64,000 nt of DNA from NCBI GenBank assembly GCA_015143295.1, contig CM026568.1, forward strand, positions 30,140,441 through 30,204,440, written 5' to 3'. The notes beneath the pieces are model-generated. The model did not search any database. It was given only the letters and a program-made list of their open reading frames with translations, and had not been told where the DNA came from. The DNA is from Tetracentron sinense (Eukaryota > Streptophyta > Magnoliopsida > Trochodendrales > Trochodendraceae). Position 1 is the stretch's first letter, and the number at the start of each line of letters is the position of its first letter. The position numbers and the translations under genes were made by a program. Shown one piece after another: positions 20,455-31,541 of this stretch.

Positions 20455-23400
20455 TCAAGGCCCTCGGTACTTGCGGAAGAAGCAAAAACAACTCTGAGAC
20501 TCACCCCGAGGGATCATACCTCCACCCTTTGACGTATCAATAGCCTCCAACATGGACACCACCTCTTCCATCTCTGGCCGCTTGTCAGGGTTAGCATCCC
20601 AGCATCGCTTCATCACATTTGATAGAGAGCTCGGACAACATCGGGGTATCTCTGGCCTCAGATTCTGCAATTTCAAGTTTAGTGTTAACGAGTTCTTTAA
20701 CTCTTGCAAAGCTACTTCACAGTGGTGCAATTGGATGAGTAGGAGGATGTTATATACCTGGCGGACAACAGCTGATGTCACTTCTGAGAAGCTAAGGTCG
20801 GGATACGGCATGTCGCAGCAATATATTTCCCACAAGCAGATACTAAAACTGTACACGTCACATTTCCTGTTATATGGATTGCCATTGAGGACCTGTAAAC
20901 CCAGACATTTTCTCAAGTCATCAATTATTAATTAGATAAACCAATAGATGGGAGCTGAAAGAGAAACACAGGTAATGACTATATGAAATTCAAATAGTTG
21001 TGCAAGAGAAAAAGGAAGAGTAGAATTGTTGGTTCTTAAGTAAATCATACTCTAAGAAGATCAATTCTATACCTCGGGAGCCATGTAACCAAGTGTCCCA
21101 GTCTCGCCTGTCATTTCATTCGGATTTGAAGCCTCAATACGAGCAACCCCAAAGTCAGCTATTTTTAAAGTACGTGTCTTATCCAGAAGCATGTTTTCCG
21201 TCTTTACATCTCTATGAACGATCTTCTTGGAGTGAAGGTAACTCAACCTACAAAACGAGAGCAGAGTTGCATTAAATGCTTAACTCCTAAAGAGCTACTT
21301 CAGTAAATCCAAGGTGAATCATTATTGAACTGCCCAAAACCCCAGAACAGCCATGGACATAAGTTTAACATAAATAGCTTCGAATATTAAAATTAAATAT
21401 GGAAGTGGAATAGGAGTTTTACCCTCTTGCAAGATCTAGTGCTAGTTGTACAACGACTCTGAAAGCCAGCTTCCTTCTGTGGTTCTTTATGAGGTAAGAT
21501 TTCAGTGCACCCCCAGGAAGATATTCAACAACAACACAACAAAGATTGCTTGGCATGCCAATTTGACCATTTTCGGTTTGTATGTTAAGCTCTGGCGTGC
21601 CCATTGTAGCCCCTATAAACTGCAAGGGGGGTTTGGCATGAATATTAGGATCATAATCCAAGCAAATAATCAAGGAATGTAGGACTTGGACATTCTTCTG
21701 CATGATTTTTCTATTCCACTAGTTGCATAGAGCATTCAGATTGTTGGTTGGACTCTCAACATGGAGAAAATATGCAAAAATTTGACAAAAGATAGCACAT
21801 GCTAGTTTTAGTCTATATATTCAAGAAGGAAACTTAGACCTAGAAATCTGAGTAGGTGAATATCCAACATATGATGAACATAAACTTATGAAGAAAGAGA
21901 CTTGTGCAATTTTAACCAAATATGGAAGTCATGCAAGCATGAAAATATGGCATACCTGACACTTTGCTACTTAAATTTCATTGGCAATCCATGGAATGAA
22001 ATATAAAAATAAATAGAGAACTGAGTCCAGATGTAGAGCGTTACTGTAGTCACGTTTGGGCGATCAAGTTCACTTAATTTAATCAGGATCCAAGTCATGT
22101 AGGGGATAACTTCCATTTTTTCTCTCTATATGAATGAACCATACAGCCACTCACATATTTAACAGTTCCAAGTTGTCTATGACCCAGGTACTCACCAAGC
22201 CCATACCGAGTTCTATTTTTCTAAAATTCAGTTTCTTCTGTAATGCTAGCCAGATATGGCAGTCATCCAAGCATGAAAAAATGGCATACGCCTTTTGCTA
22301 ATTAAATTCTGTTGGCACTTGGCAATCTATACATGGAAATATAAAAATAAATAGAGAGAAAAGAGTCCAGATGTATAGGGTTACCTTAGTTACGTTTGGA
22401 TGATCAAGCTTATGCCAAACAGCAACTTCTTGAGTAAATGCTGTCCTAAGTGATCCTAGTTCAGATTCTGTCCTGTGGTTATCTTCCCCCCACTCGAGCA
22501 GTTTTACTGAGAATCAGAAAATGAATGCAACTACTATTAGTTAAATATGAAATCGGAGCCTTCCATTTAAATTTGAAATCCTAGTTACAGTATCAATTGG
22601 AAAAATAAAACGCTTAATGTATAAATAAACAAGCATCATAAAAACTCTAAATCTCATGCTAAATCAAACTTAAATAAAATAGGAATAGGATAAAATAAAA
22701 ATGATGCAACAGGTCTGAACATAATTATAGATTGTAATTAGAGATCCATGGAGGAATCTCTATAGCTAGCGGCTAGCCAGTAGCCAGACCAAATTAATTA
22801 ATAACCCTTATTTTTATCCTATTCATTTCTTTATTTAATATGTAATAGCTTTTTATAAAAACTCAGAATCTCATGCTAAATCAAACTTTAATAAAATCGG
22901 AATAGGATAAAATAAAAATTATGCAACAGGTCTCAACATAATTATAGATTGTATTTAGAGATCCATGGTGGGATCTCTATAGTTAGTGGCTAGCCAGTCC
23001 AAATTAATTAACAACCCTTATTTCTATCCTATTCATTTCTTTGTTTAATGTGTGATAGCTTTTTATCCCCACCATAGCTAGAAACCAAACAAGTAAGAAC
23101 CAATAATCAGCTGGATTCACATGAAAGTTCAGCAAAAGGAACCCAATACACCACCATCATGGAAATTATTGTAGTTACCTGCCAACTCAACCCAATCGCG
23201 GTGAGTCACGGGTTTCATAAGATCAAATTTACAAGTTACTATCAGAGCAATATGTGGTAAGAAATATCAATTTTAAAAACAATGCAGCCCATTGCCTGCT
23301 AAACCAGACAAGGCCTAAGAAGGGACTCTCACAAAAGCCATTAACCAACAGTTCAGTGTTTTCCAACTCCATAGACCATTAAAAGAACCACCATATTTCT

Positions 23401-23890
23401 AAAACTTAAAACTATAATTAAATTAAAAAAAAATCATCTGGGTATCCATTAAAAATAGTAAATACAGAGAAAATCTAAATGGGTACCCAGAGACAAACAT
23501 AAACGCCCAATTACTTCAACTGGGTATCCAAATATAAGAAAAAGAAAGGGTTTTTAGAACAGGAGAAAACAAGGAGATCGAAAAACAAAATAAAACAGAA
23601 ATTTAGAGAAAAGATTTCTGTGTTTGTGTGTGTGTGTGTGTCTCACCTGCGACGTCTTGGCCGTCGTAAACACCTCTGTGAACAGTGCCGAAGGTGCCTC
23701 GAGCGATGACTCCCTTTATAATAAGCTTACTGGGATCGATCTCCCACTCTTCCCGAGTAACCCTTTCACTTCCTCCCTCCTTCTTCTTCTCCATAGTCAA
23801 TGCTCGAGAAAGATGCCTCTGAAGCTGCTCATCCAAGCTCTTCAGATCAATCTGATCTGCCCTAACAAACCCATCACTGTTCTCCTTCAT
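20455..23890 (-). CDS. Raf-like protein kinase (C group, CBC/MRK type)
   Basis: Six exons on the minus strand: 23647-23890, 22385-22506, 21423-21619, 21073-21247, 20758-20892, 20455-20664; 360 residues. The N-terminus ([20 protein letters not shown]) and C-terminus ([10 protein letters not shown], Cys/Phe-rich end) are hallmarks of a small plant C-group MAPKKK subfamily that includes Arabidopsis CBC1/CBC2, guard-cell kinases of blue-light and CO2 signalling. Glycine loop [10 protein letters not shown] (64-73), catalytic Lys83 (VAVK), HRDVKTEN with Asp201, DFG Asp219 and MAPE are all intact. Subdomain IX reads [11 protein letters not shown], with Ser where Gly is usual. A ttacag acceptor lies 6 nt before the ATG, suggesting a 5'-UTR intron. 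Substrate and pathway are inferred from the family; the exact orthologue is unresolved. Confidence 0.93.
21921..22408. repeat. Duplicated block in kinase intron 2 with exon 2 end
   Basis: 21921-22068 and 22254-22408 are diverged direct copies, from TATGGMAGTCAT.CAAGCATGAAAA to CACGTTTGG/TACGTTTGG.GATCAAG. The second copy includes the real end and donor of exon 2. The first carries a mutated version of the same exon end in the intron (coding strand: CTTGATCGCCCAAACGTGACTACAG), where the donor GT is not kept in consensus form. Confidence 0.75.
22643..23067. repeat. Two-copy tandem duplication in kinase intron 1
   Basis: Units of about 210 bp (22643-22857 and 22862-23067) share long blocks such as AATCTCATGCTAAATCAAAC, GATGCAACAGGTCT-like, and AGAGATCCATGG through GTGATAGCTTTTTAT. 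They differ by scattered substitutions and small indels. The duplication is non-coding. Confidence 0.85.
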
Positions 23891-25660
23891 CTCTTCCTGT
23901 AAACCTCAATCAATCACTCTGTGTCTGTTCTTGAAGTTACAGATGGCTTTTGGATCTTCTTCTTATGCTTCTACTACTCTCAATAACTTCTTGTTTTTCT
24001 TATCTTTTTCTTTCTCAAACCATTCAAAGTACCCACATTTGATTTCCTGAATACGATACAGCGTTCGTATCTAATCTCAGTATCTGAACCACCTCGGGCT
24101 CCTGTTTTTATAAGAGAGAGAATTCTTGGCTTTGGCTTTCCTTTTTCTGGTGGGAGTTGGTTTAGGTTAATGTAGTTCACGGTCTATGTACTTTCTAAAA
24201 TCAATCTCCTTAAAAAGCTGTTTTTTCGTTTATTTTGGAAAGCGATTAGTTTCTATTTTATTTATGGATTACTTACCATCTTAATTAATTCAGAAAATCT
24301 TAATTAATTAATAAGTCTACATCATGCATAATTGCAGTATTAAACCTTCTGGGGAAATTTCTGGCCCGACCCATAAACCGGATTGACAATGGGTTTTTAT
24401 TTGATGCCCACAGGTAGGGTTTGGATTGGGTATTTTCTCTCTCTCATTTTCTTTTTGGGTTTAAAGCTAACAGTTTGATGGTAAGGGTAAATCCACATAC
24501 TCACCCGAAAAGGACTTGACTAAATTGGGTATTCTCAATCCGTCTTAGTAAGGGGTGATATGCACATATAATCATATACTTTGGTATTAGTTATTAATTT
24601 TAAGCTTATGGTGATGTTTGGTAACACTAATTTAAATAGGTATGAGCTACTTATTATTATTATTTTTAACACTAATCACACACATAGTTTCAACCTAAGC
24701 CACAACCACACGCACCTCTTAAAAAAGACAGCCATGGTGGGAGTACTTAAGGAGACCAACCCTACCATCGGTAAAGGAGGTATGGGTTACTTTAATAAGA
24801 GGTAAAATTCATACTTCAAAAAAAAATGAAGGCATTCAATTAACCTTTTAACTTAACAATCTAACGTCCAACTAAACACAATTTTCAAATAAGCTTACCT
24901 ATTTAGATTAGTGTTATCAAACGGCACCTAAATGTTATTTTATTTTAAAATTCACTAATTTCTTTTTTTGGGAATGGTCTAGTCGATTCAAGGAGTCAAA
25001 ACACAGACTAAACCTGACTTTGTATAGGTTAACATTTAAACCTAACTTTGTAGTGGTTAACATTTCTTGTTAAATTGATATTAACCAATACAATCCCGAT
25101 GAGTGTTAGTCTGACTTACAAATCGCGTCTCTTTAATTTTTCTAAATGGGTTAAGTCATTCCATTCAGTTAAGTTTGCCTTTACTAAAGGAAAATAATCA
25201 CCTCTTTGGTTGGTGACGCTAGAGAGGCGTCTTGGCTCCCTTATTCATATCTCATATCACGTATCCACCTTTTAACTGTGGTTAATGTCCAATAACCCTT
25301 AGGGTTCACCAATCTATCATTTGTTTTTAGAAAAATATAATAATAAAAATTTAACTACAAGATTAATAATTAACCTGAGTTCATGGCTAGGCAGCTTTGT
25401 GAGAGCGAGGAGCAATAGCTCTCTCCTTGCCGGTGGAGGGAACTATTGCCCTTTACTAAAATGGGTGGGTTTTGAGTTGGGAATTTGCTTACAATGTGGC
25501 GCTTGTAGTAGGATCTGACCCAACCCAAATCATTTCCCCATTCCCTCGAAAGTCCTTTTGCCCTCTTGGATCAATGATTGGAGGGTACTATTCTCGTCAT
25601 CAATCCAAGCCGTTTAATACGTTGCGCTTGTAGCAGGATCTGACCCAACCTAAATCATTT

Positions 25661-25812
25661 CCACTGGTTTGTCCCAGTGGTAGTGTATCTCCCTTTGGGG
25701 AGGAGGGACTCATGTTCGAGGTGTGATCGTTGAGTATCACATAAATGATGTAGCTGCCTATCCCCCCCCCCCCCCCCAAAAAAAAAAAAAAAGAAAAAAA
25801 AAAAAAAAAGAG
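25661..25812 (+). mobile_element. tRNA-derived SINE-like element
   Basis: A-box-like GTCCCAGTGGTAG (25671-25683) and B-box-like TGTTCGAGGTG (25714-25723) are spaced as in a Pol III internal promoter. The 3' end is C16 followed by an interrupted A tract. Just upstream, a block of about 38 bp (GCGCTTGTAG.AGGATCTGACCC...) is present at 25624-25662 and also at 25499-25540. That is too long for a TSD and may be a local duplication. Confidence 0.65.
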
Positions 25813-26699
25813 GTTGTGATGTAGGTACAAAAGATTTGTGGTAGGAAAGAAACAAACTTGACAACAATCATTTTTGTAAAAAAACTAACGGGATGCTTGC
25901 ACCAGGAATTTTAATGTAAATTTAATTAATCCATAAAAAAAATATATATAATGGCATAGGATCTTCTCGCATTGGTGCTGGCAGGGAGACCGTCAGAATT
26001 CAATTCTTAAGTACCACTTAGTTCAACGCACACTAAGGTGTTGATTTGCGTGCTCAAACTTGGTAGGCATGCAAGGACTGTCTCTGACCCCTTCGGATTG
26101 GTGTTGATGCCTCGATGGTCTCTTTGCCTGCTCCAATCCCAAGTCTAATTTAATTTCATAAAAATTAACCCATTCTATCATCCATATGACCTAAATTAAG
26201 GGTATAACTAAATTGGGATTTAAGTATATATGTAAATTAATCAAATTACTGAAATCAAGTAAATAATAAGGTAATTACCAAAAAAAAAAAAGTAAATAAT
26301 AAGGTAAGGTGGTGTTTGTAACACTAGTCTAAAAGAAGTGCTTATTTGGAAATTATGTTTCGTTAGATTTTAGATTGTTAAGTTGAATGTTAATTACATG
26401 TCTACATTTTAGAGATGTAAGGCTCTCTAAAATCTCTAAAATGTAAACATGCAATTAACCTTCAAATTAACAATTTAAAGTTCAATTAAGCATAATTTTC
26501 AAATAAACATTTCTTTTCAGACTAGCGTTACCAAACGCCATCTAAGTCTTTATTAATACACTACCTATTTATTTATAAATAGATAAAGATTCTATTTTCC
26601 ATTGATTAATTGTATAAAACCTTTACCCTTAAAGGTTTGGTAGTGTAAGCCAAATATTCAGATAAATGATTAACAATGGACACCTTATATTATACTTGG

Positions 26700-26837
26700 G
26701 AACCAAATCGTCTATGGCCTTGTGTTAAAGGCCAGGATCTCTTGTTTGTGTGAATTTAAGGCCATGATCTCTCATTTTTATGGATTTAACGGCTGTGCAA
26801 GAGACCTTGCCTTTAACACAGGAGACGATTTGTTCTC
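26700..26837. mobile_element. Short Mutator-like MITE
   Basis: Terminal inverted repeats GAACCAAATCGTCTATGG (left) and, read inward from the right, GAGAACAAATCGTCT are followed by the shared block GTGTTAAAGGC. Flanking 9-mers TATACTTGG (26691-26699) and TATAATTGG (26838-26846) match at 8 of 9 positions. The termini resemble those of the MITEs at 6629 and 7696, so it is probably a short member of the same superfamily. Confidence 0.75.
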
Positions 26838-27084
26838 TATAATTGGGCTTAGGGTTTTAATAAGGAAAATTTTTAACCGACTGAGTGGAATGCGCGGTCC
26901 TCTTTGGTTCATGCCTCATTTTTAACACTCATTAACTATGGTTAAAATTCACTCATCAAGGTTCATCCATCTAACTTTGGTTTTTAGAAAAAAAAATATA
27001 AAAAGTATTAATCTTAATTTAGACTGGGGTTTAAAGGGACACGGACACGATAGTCAACTTAATATCAAAATGCGAGGCCTAACC

Positions 27085-27262
27085 ACAAGTTTGGATGAGC
27101 AACAGCACTTGCTACTGTTGTTGCCCAGTTGTGTCTCAAAAATCAAGTGGGCCCTTGTTTGTTGACGTGGGGCCTACCTTGTTGAATGTAGGGCCCCTAA
27201 TTTTGAGACACAACTGGGCAACAGCACAACAGCAAGGGCAGCGCTGTTGCCCATCCAAACTC
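27085..27262. mobile_element. hAT-type MITE
   Basis: A perfect 8-bp TSD GCCTAACC flanks it (27077-27084 and 27263-27270). The arms are inverted repeats sharing GTTTGGATGRGCAACAGC and TTGCCCAGTTGTGTCTCAAAA, ending at GGGCCC near the centre. No coding capacity. Confidence 0.85.
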
Positions 27263-27324
27263 GCCTAACCAGGTTTCTTTTAATAACTATTGTATTGGGA
27301 AAATAGTAAACGTACCTGGGGTTC

Positions 27325-27560
27325 CCATTTTTTAACAGAAGGACAGGTCCTCATTGATCCACACCCCAATTTTAAATACTTACCTGCTGAGGTTAGTATT
27401 CACTCACCCCTAGGGTTAAGCAATCAAACCATGGTTTTTCGGAAAAAAAAAATAGAATCTTAGTTTTAATTTAGTTAAACTTAACCAGGGTTAAAGGGGT
27501 GTTAAAATGGAGACGAGGACACAGGGCAAGAAATGTGACGGACCCATGGGTCCGCTGAGC
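27325..27560. repeat. Dispersed fold-back-like repeat
   Basis: The segment has imperfect inverted ends (GTCCTCATTGATCCACACCCC near 27347; CACCCC-like complement near 27490-27530). It shares its body, including ATTCACTCACCCCTAGGGTT, with 12049-12265 in opposite orientation. Decayed pieces of the same motif set occur near 6480, 25270 and 26940. Borders are approximate. Confidence 0.55.
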
Positions 27561-28147
27561 ACTGCTCTAACTATTGCCATGGGCTACTTTTTGAAGTAGA
27601 GGATTTCTTCTAAAGTAATAAGGAGACATGGGCTACTTGTTTTTTCCTTAGAGGTAAAACATTTACTTCAAAAAAGATCGGACATCGCATTAACCTTTAA
27701 CTTAACAATTTAAAGTCCAAATAAGCACATTTACTTTAAATAAGCTCAATTTTCAAATAAGCACTAATTTAATGTTAACAAGCCACCTAAGTGTATCTGC
27801 ATTTGGAGCTTAGTTTAAAGTTCACAGCCAAAGGCTAGTCTATAATATGAGATCTCATAAATATTAACTGTAGTCTATAAACAACTGGCCTCACAATTCA
27901 CATGCAAGATCTATAATTTGTTTGACCCAACTCCAAGAGATCTACTAGGTCGAAAATTAACCTGGTTGGATGATCGTAGCCTCGTAGACGTACATTTTAC
28001 AGGCAGATTTTTAAGACTGTTAGCCATTCAATTAGATTGATTTCTCACCACTGAAAACTCCTAAATGAAATCCATCAAATTGCATGTTTTGATCTCCTTT
28101 TCTTGTGCACCACATATGCTCTTCTACACTGTATAGGAAAGTCCAAG

Positions 28148-28318
28148 TCACAGCCCAATTGCTATTGAACTCTCTGAGTTCAATCCCATATGTGACACTT
28201 GATCATTGGTAGAGAATTTTTTTTGAATTTTCATTTTTGGCTTCTTTATTTCTCCTCCAATAGTCAAGAGCCACATATACAATTGAACTCTCCCGAGTTC
28301 AATGGCAATTGGCTGTGA
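28148..28318. repeat. Fold-back MITE-like inverted repeat
   Basis: Arms TCACAGCC(C)AATTGCTATTGAACTC (left) and its near-exact inverse ending GGCAATTGGCTGTGA (right) enclose about 100 bp. Inside each arm is a second small palindrome around GAACTC-GAGTTC. A related GATTGAACTC.GAGTTCAATC hairpin occurs near 62352. No TSD was seen. Confidence 0.65.
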
Positions 28319-28793
28319 ACAGATCTCATAAAAAGAAGGTCCAAATCAGGTAGTTATAGGTGTGAACAGGAGGTTGAAACATGTCACTTTTTCTGTGTTA
28401 AAAAGAGTCAAAATAGAACTTCTGATCACATTAACATTGTGGGAGAGAGAGAGAGAGAGAGGCATGTCTCATTCCATAGACACGAATGTTGATTTGTTTA
28501 CTAAACTTCCCTATAGATGGATGAAGGGATAACTGTCATTAATTATATTCCTTTCTTTTTTTCTTCAATGGCTTTACATCTTGATAAGATCCGAATCCGA
28601 TATCTGAAAACCGAATCAAAACATGGTCCCACTCCCTTTATGGCCTCCTTAAAGGTGCTAAAATCCAAACTAAAACAAAGAAAAAGATAAAAGAACCATG
28701 CCCACCCAATCCAAAGGCAATCATTTTTTTTTTTACATCATACGTACGAATTAGATTATATTTACCCTATCAAAATCTAGGAACTTTTGGTTG

Positions 28794-28973
28794 GGAAGAT
28801 TGCTTGCCCCATCGGTAGGTTGTGCTAGTCACCACTCCATTGATCCGGGTTCCACTCCCTAGAGGGTGTGAGTGTTGTCATCTCCACCTGCCCATGACTT
28901 AGAACAAATACTAACCTACTAACCGGGTTGCAGCTTAACCGCGTATCTCTCACCAAAAAAAAAAAAACTTTGA
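28794..28973 (+). mobile_element. SINE-like insertion with TSD and empty paralogous site
   Basis: Direct repeats CTTTTGGTTG (28784-28793 and 28974-28983) flank a 180-bp segment ending in an A12 tract (about 28955-28966). A B-box-like GATCCGGGTTCCACTCCC lies inside. The flanks, with CAAAATCTAGG...TTTTGGTTGCTAAATGAGTTAT, recur at 29145-29190 without the insert, giving an unoccupied related site. Confidence 0.75.
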
Positions 28974-30497
28974 TCTTTTGGTTGCTAAATGAGTTATGTA
29001 TTTTTTTGTGCAAGACATTATTCGTCTATAGTTAGAAGTTAGTATCAAGGAAGAAAGACCACCCTCATGACAAAAACACACATTGTCATCTAAGCTAGAG
29101 AGGTAGGTGTCTATCTTGATTTAGATTAGACTTACTCAACCAAAATCTAGGTTTTTAGTTTAATTTTTTGGTTGCTAAATAAGTTATATATATATATATA
29201 TATATATTATTAAGAATTTTTTTGTACAAGACTTTATTTATCTACACCCTCATGAGAGAAACACACCTTGTCATTGTAATCTATTTTAAAGCTTAATTTA
29301 GATTCTTATTCATTAACGAATTTAATTTTTTTTGGTTAAGGGTAAACACAACACGCACACACAAGCCGACAACACACATATTCATTAACTAATTCAAGTC
29401 AACAAAACCTAGTGTTTTTTTGACTTCATGTGCTACAAAAAAAGGTAAGGACTCACGGGGAGTGTTTTCTCACTTTTCTAAAGGTAGTGGAAAGACTACA
29501 CGTACCAAGTCCCGTGATTTGGAGAATCTCCACTCTTAAAGTCTTCTATTTGCGTTTTCCACTTCTTACTGTTGGGTCCCTCGTGAGAGACTTTTATGAG
29601 TTTATCACTCTTGTGAGCCACATAGAAAATCTAATTGAAAAAGTAGATAAGAGCTCACGTGTGTGTTTGATGTAACTTACCCAACAAAGAAGAGATTATT
29701 ACAACACAGGGGTGCCTCTAAAACATGAATGTCTGCAGAATAACTGCACCCAAAACATATATACATACAGAAGAAGAGTTGTAATGCCCTATATAATCTG
29801 GTTTTACCTAATGGAATCATAGAAAGATTAGTACAACTACATAGACCCGTTTTTCAAATCTGTGTGACATGCACCAAATCCCAAAATAGACCCGTTTGCC
29901 TTCAAAAATGCAAATTGAAGTCCATCATGAGTTTGTGAGCCAAAGAACACAAACATGTACTACGATACCAGGAGGTGTTTTGGAATTATGCTAGTCAATT
30001 GAGAAGTTAAGTTCAAACACAGATGATATCAATATCTAGGTTTCAAAACTTGTGAACTTAGGGTATTAACATTTAGGTTATCGGTGAAAGCTGTGTGTTC
30101 CGTCCAGTTAAAGCTGGCCAGAAACAGAAATAAAAGCTTCTCTAAGTGGTTCCCCAAACCAAGGCATGTACAAGACAAGTAGAGAACAACTTTGAAGTTT
30201 CATGTGGAGAAAAGAAACCATCAAAGGTCATTAACCAGCAGAATTATGGGACATCCTCATAATCTAAAACTACAATGCATGAGAAATGCAAAGAGAATTA
30301 AGCTTGAAGATTTACAATGTATAAACCACCAGGATGACCTTTCAAATCGGTAAAAGGTTATTCGTTTGAATGAATGTTGCATTCATCAATAGATAAATAA
30401 AAGGCCAGGAGTAAAATCCCTAATTAAAGCAAGGAGTATTTAACAGCACATCCTTTTGGTGGATATTGTTACTTCTCAGGGGTCAGGGCAATTAAAG

Positions 30498-30541
30498 ATG
30501 ATTAAAGTTAAACACTACATGTAGTGTTTAACTTTAATCAT
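30498..30541. repeat. Perfect 44-bp palindrome
   Basis: The sequence is identical to its own reverse complement over 44 bases, from ATGATTAAAGTT to AACTTTAATCAT, centred on ACATGT at 30517-30522. There is no loop and no surrounding gene. It may be the collapsed core of a MITE or a cruciform-forming site. Confidence 0.9.
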
Positions 30542-31541
30542 GGATGTGTACACATCGACGGTAACACGAGAGCAACAACTACTACGCCAAATAATAGACA
30601 ATTCCACACTACAGCCTTGCCTATATGTGATACCAATCTAGACCATCTGACCAATGCATCTCCTCTTTGATGGACCATGTTCCCAAAAATCAAACCAATA
30701 AAAACAATAAATTCAACCAATAAGGGCTTGTTGGACAAACTTCTGTGAAAAGGGAAGGACTTCAGAATAATTTTTAGGAAAAATAATTTTTACAAAATTG
30801 AGACTTCCCCTAAAAGCTAACATTTCGACTTTTTATGACTTTTGATTCTTGGAGAAGTTACTCTCATAAGTGTCGAGTCAAACGACATTTTAACCGACTT
30901 TTGACTCTTCAAGAGTCAAAAGCCCTACAAATCAATTTAGAAGTGTTTCCAAACACTGCCTTAACTTCTGCTGTGAAAGTCACACCACCAACCAATTGGA
31001 TAACCTGTTTGTTGTGATTGACAATTTGGATTCCCATGTACAGGTTGAACAGCTACTAGCAGACTACACATCTCACTAAATCTCAATGGAATAAAACTCA
31101 CCAGGCTTTATCCATTTGCAATAATCAAGTTTTAGGGGGGGGGGGGGGGGGGAGAAAGAGCATTAATCCATGGCCACAACATTATGAAGCTCACATCCAA
31201 AATGCTAAGGCGTGAAGTTTTCAGCTTCAGAAACACTTCAGAGAGGCCTAAGCAGCTAGCAGCTTCACAAATTTAGGTCTTTAATGTTGATTTTACAATA
31301 AGACTCACACAGCAGGGAAATGGTCATCAAAACTATACAAGTTTGTTTTACAGGACTAGAGTATTTCCTTCATGTTACTATAGAAGACTCTCAATTTGAT
31401 TGAAAGTCGGACAAAAATGTGAGACTTAATCTTTTGACCAGGCATTCTTCTGCTATTTTGTGTATGATCTCCAAACAATATGTATACGTGAATGTTTCAA
31501 CTAAAAAGAAAAAAAAGAGACAAGACTCACAACAGTAACAG

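Larger units (their letters stand above)
23897..31541. other. Long intergenic region, no protein gene seen
   Basis: The first 300 bp upstream of the kinase ATG are its presumed leader and promoter. The rest is AT-rich and populated by SINEs, MITEs and palindromes listed separately. It also holds a C16 run followed by A-rich sequence (25762-25812), a (GA)n stretch near 28444-28461, a (TA)n stretch near 29188-29208 and a G18 run (31135-31152). Short ORFs show no recognisable domains. About 31200-31541 may include the 3' UTR of the VEN4-like gene. Confidence 0.45.

Noticed and set aside
31135..31152. G18 run as a possible G-quadruplex regulator of VEN4
   Set aside because: It is a simple homopolymer about 400 bp beyond the stop codon, prone to sequencing error; no conserved quadruplex pattern.
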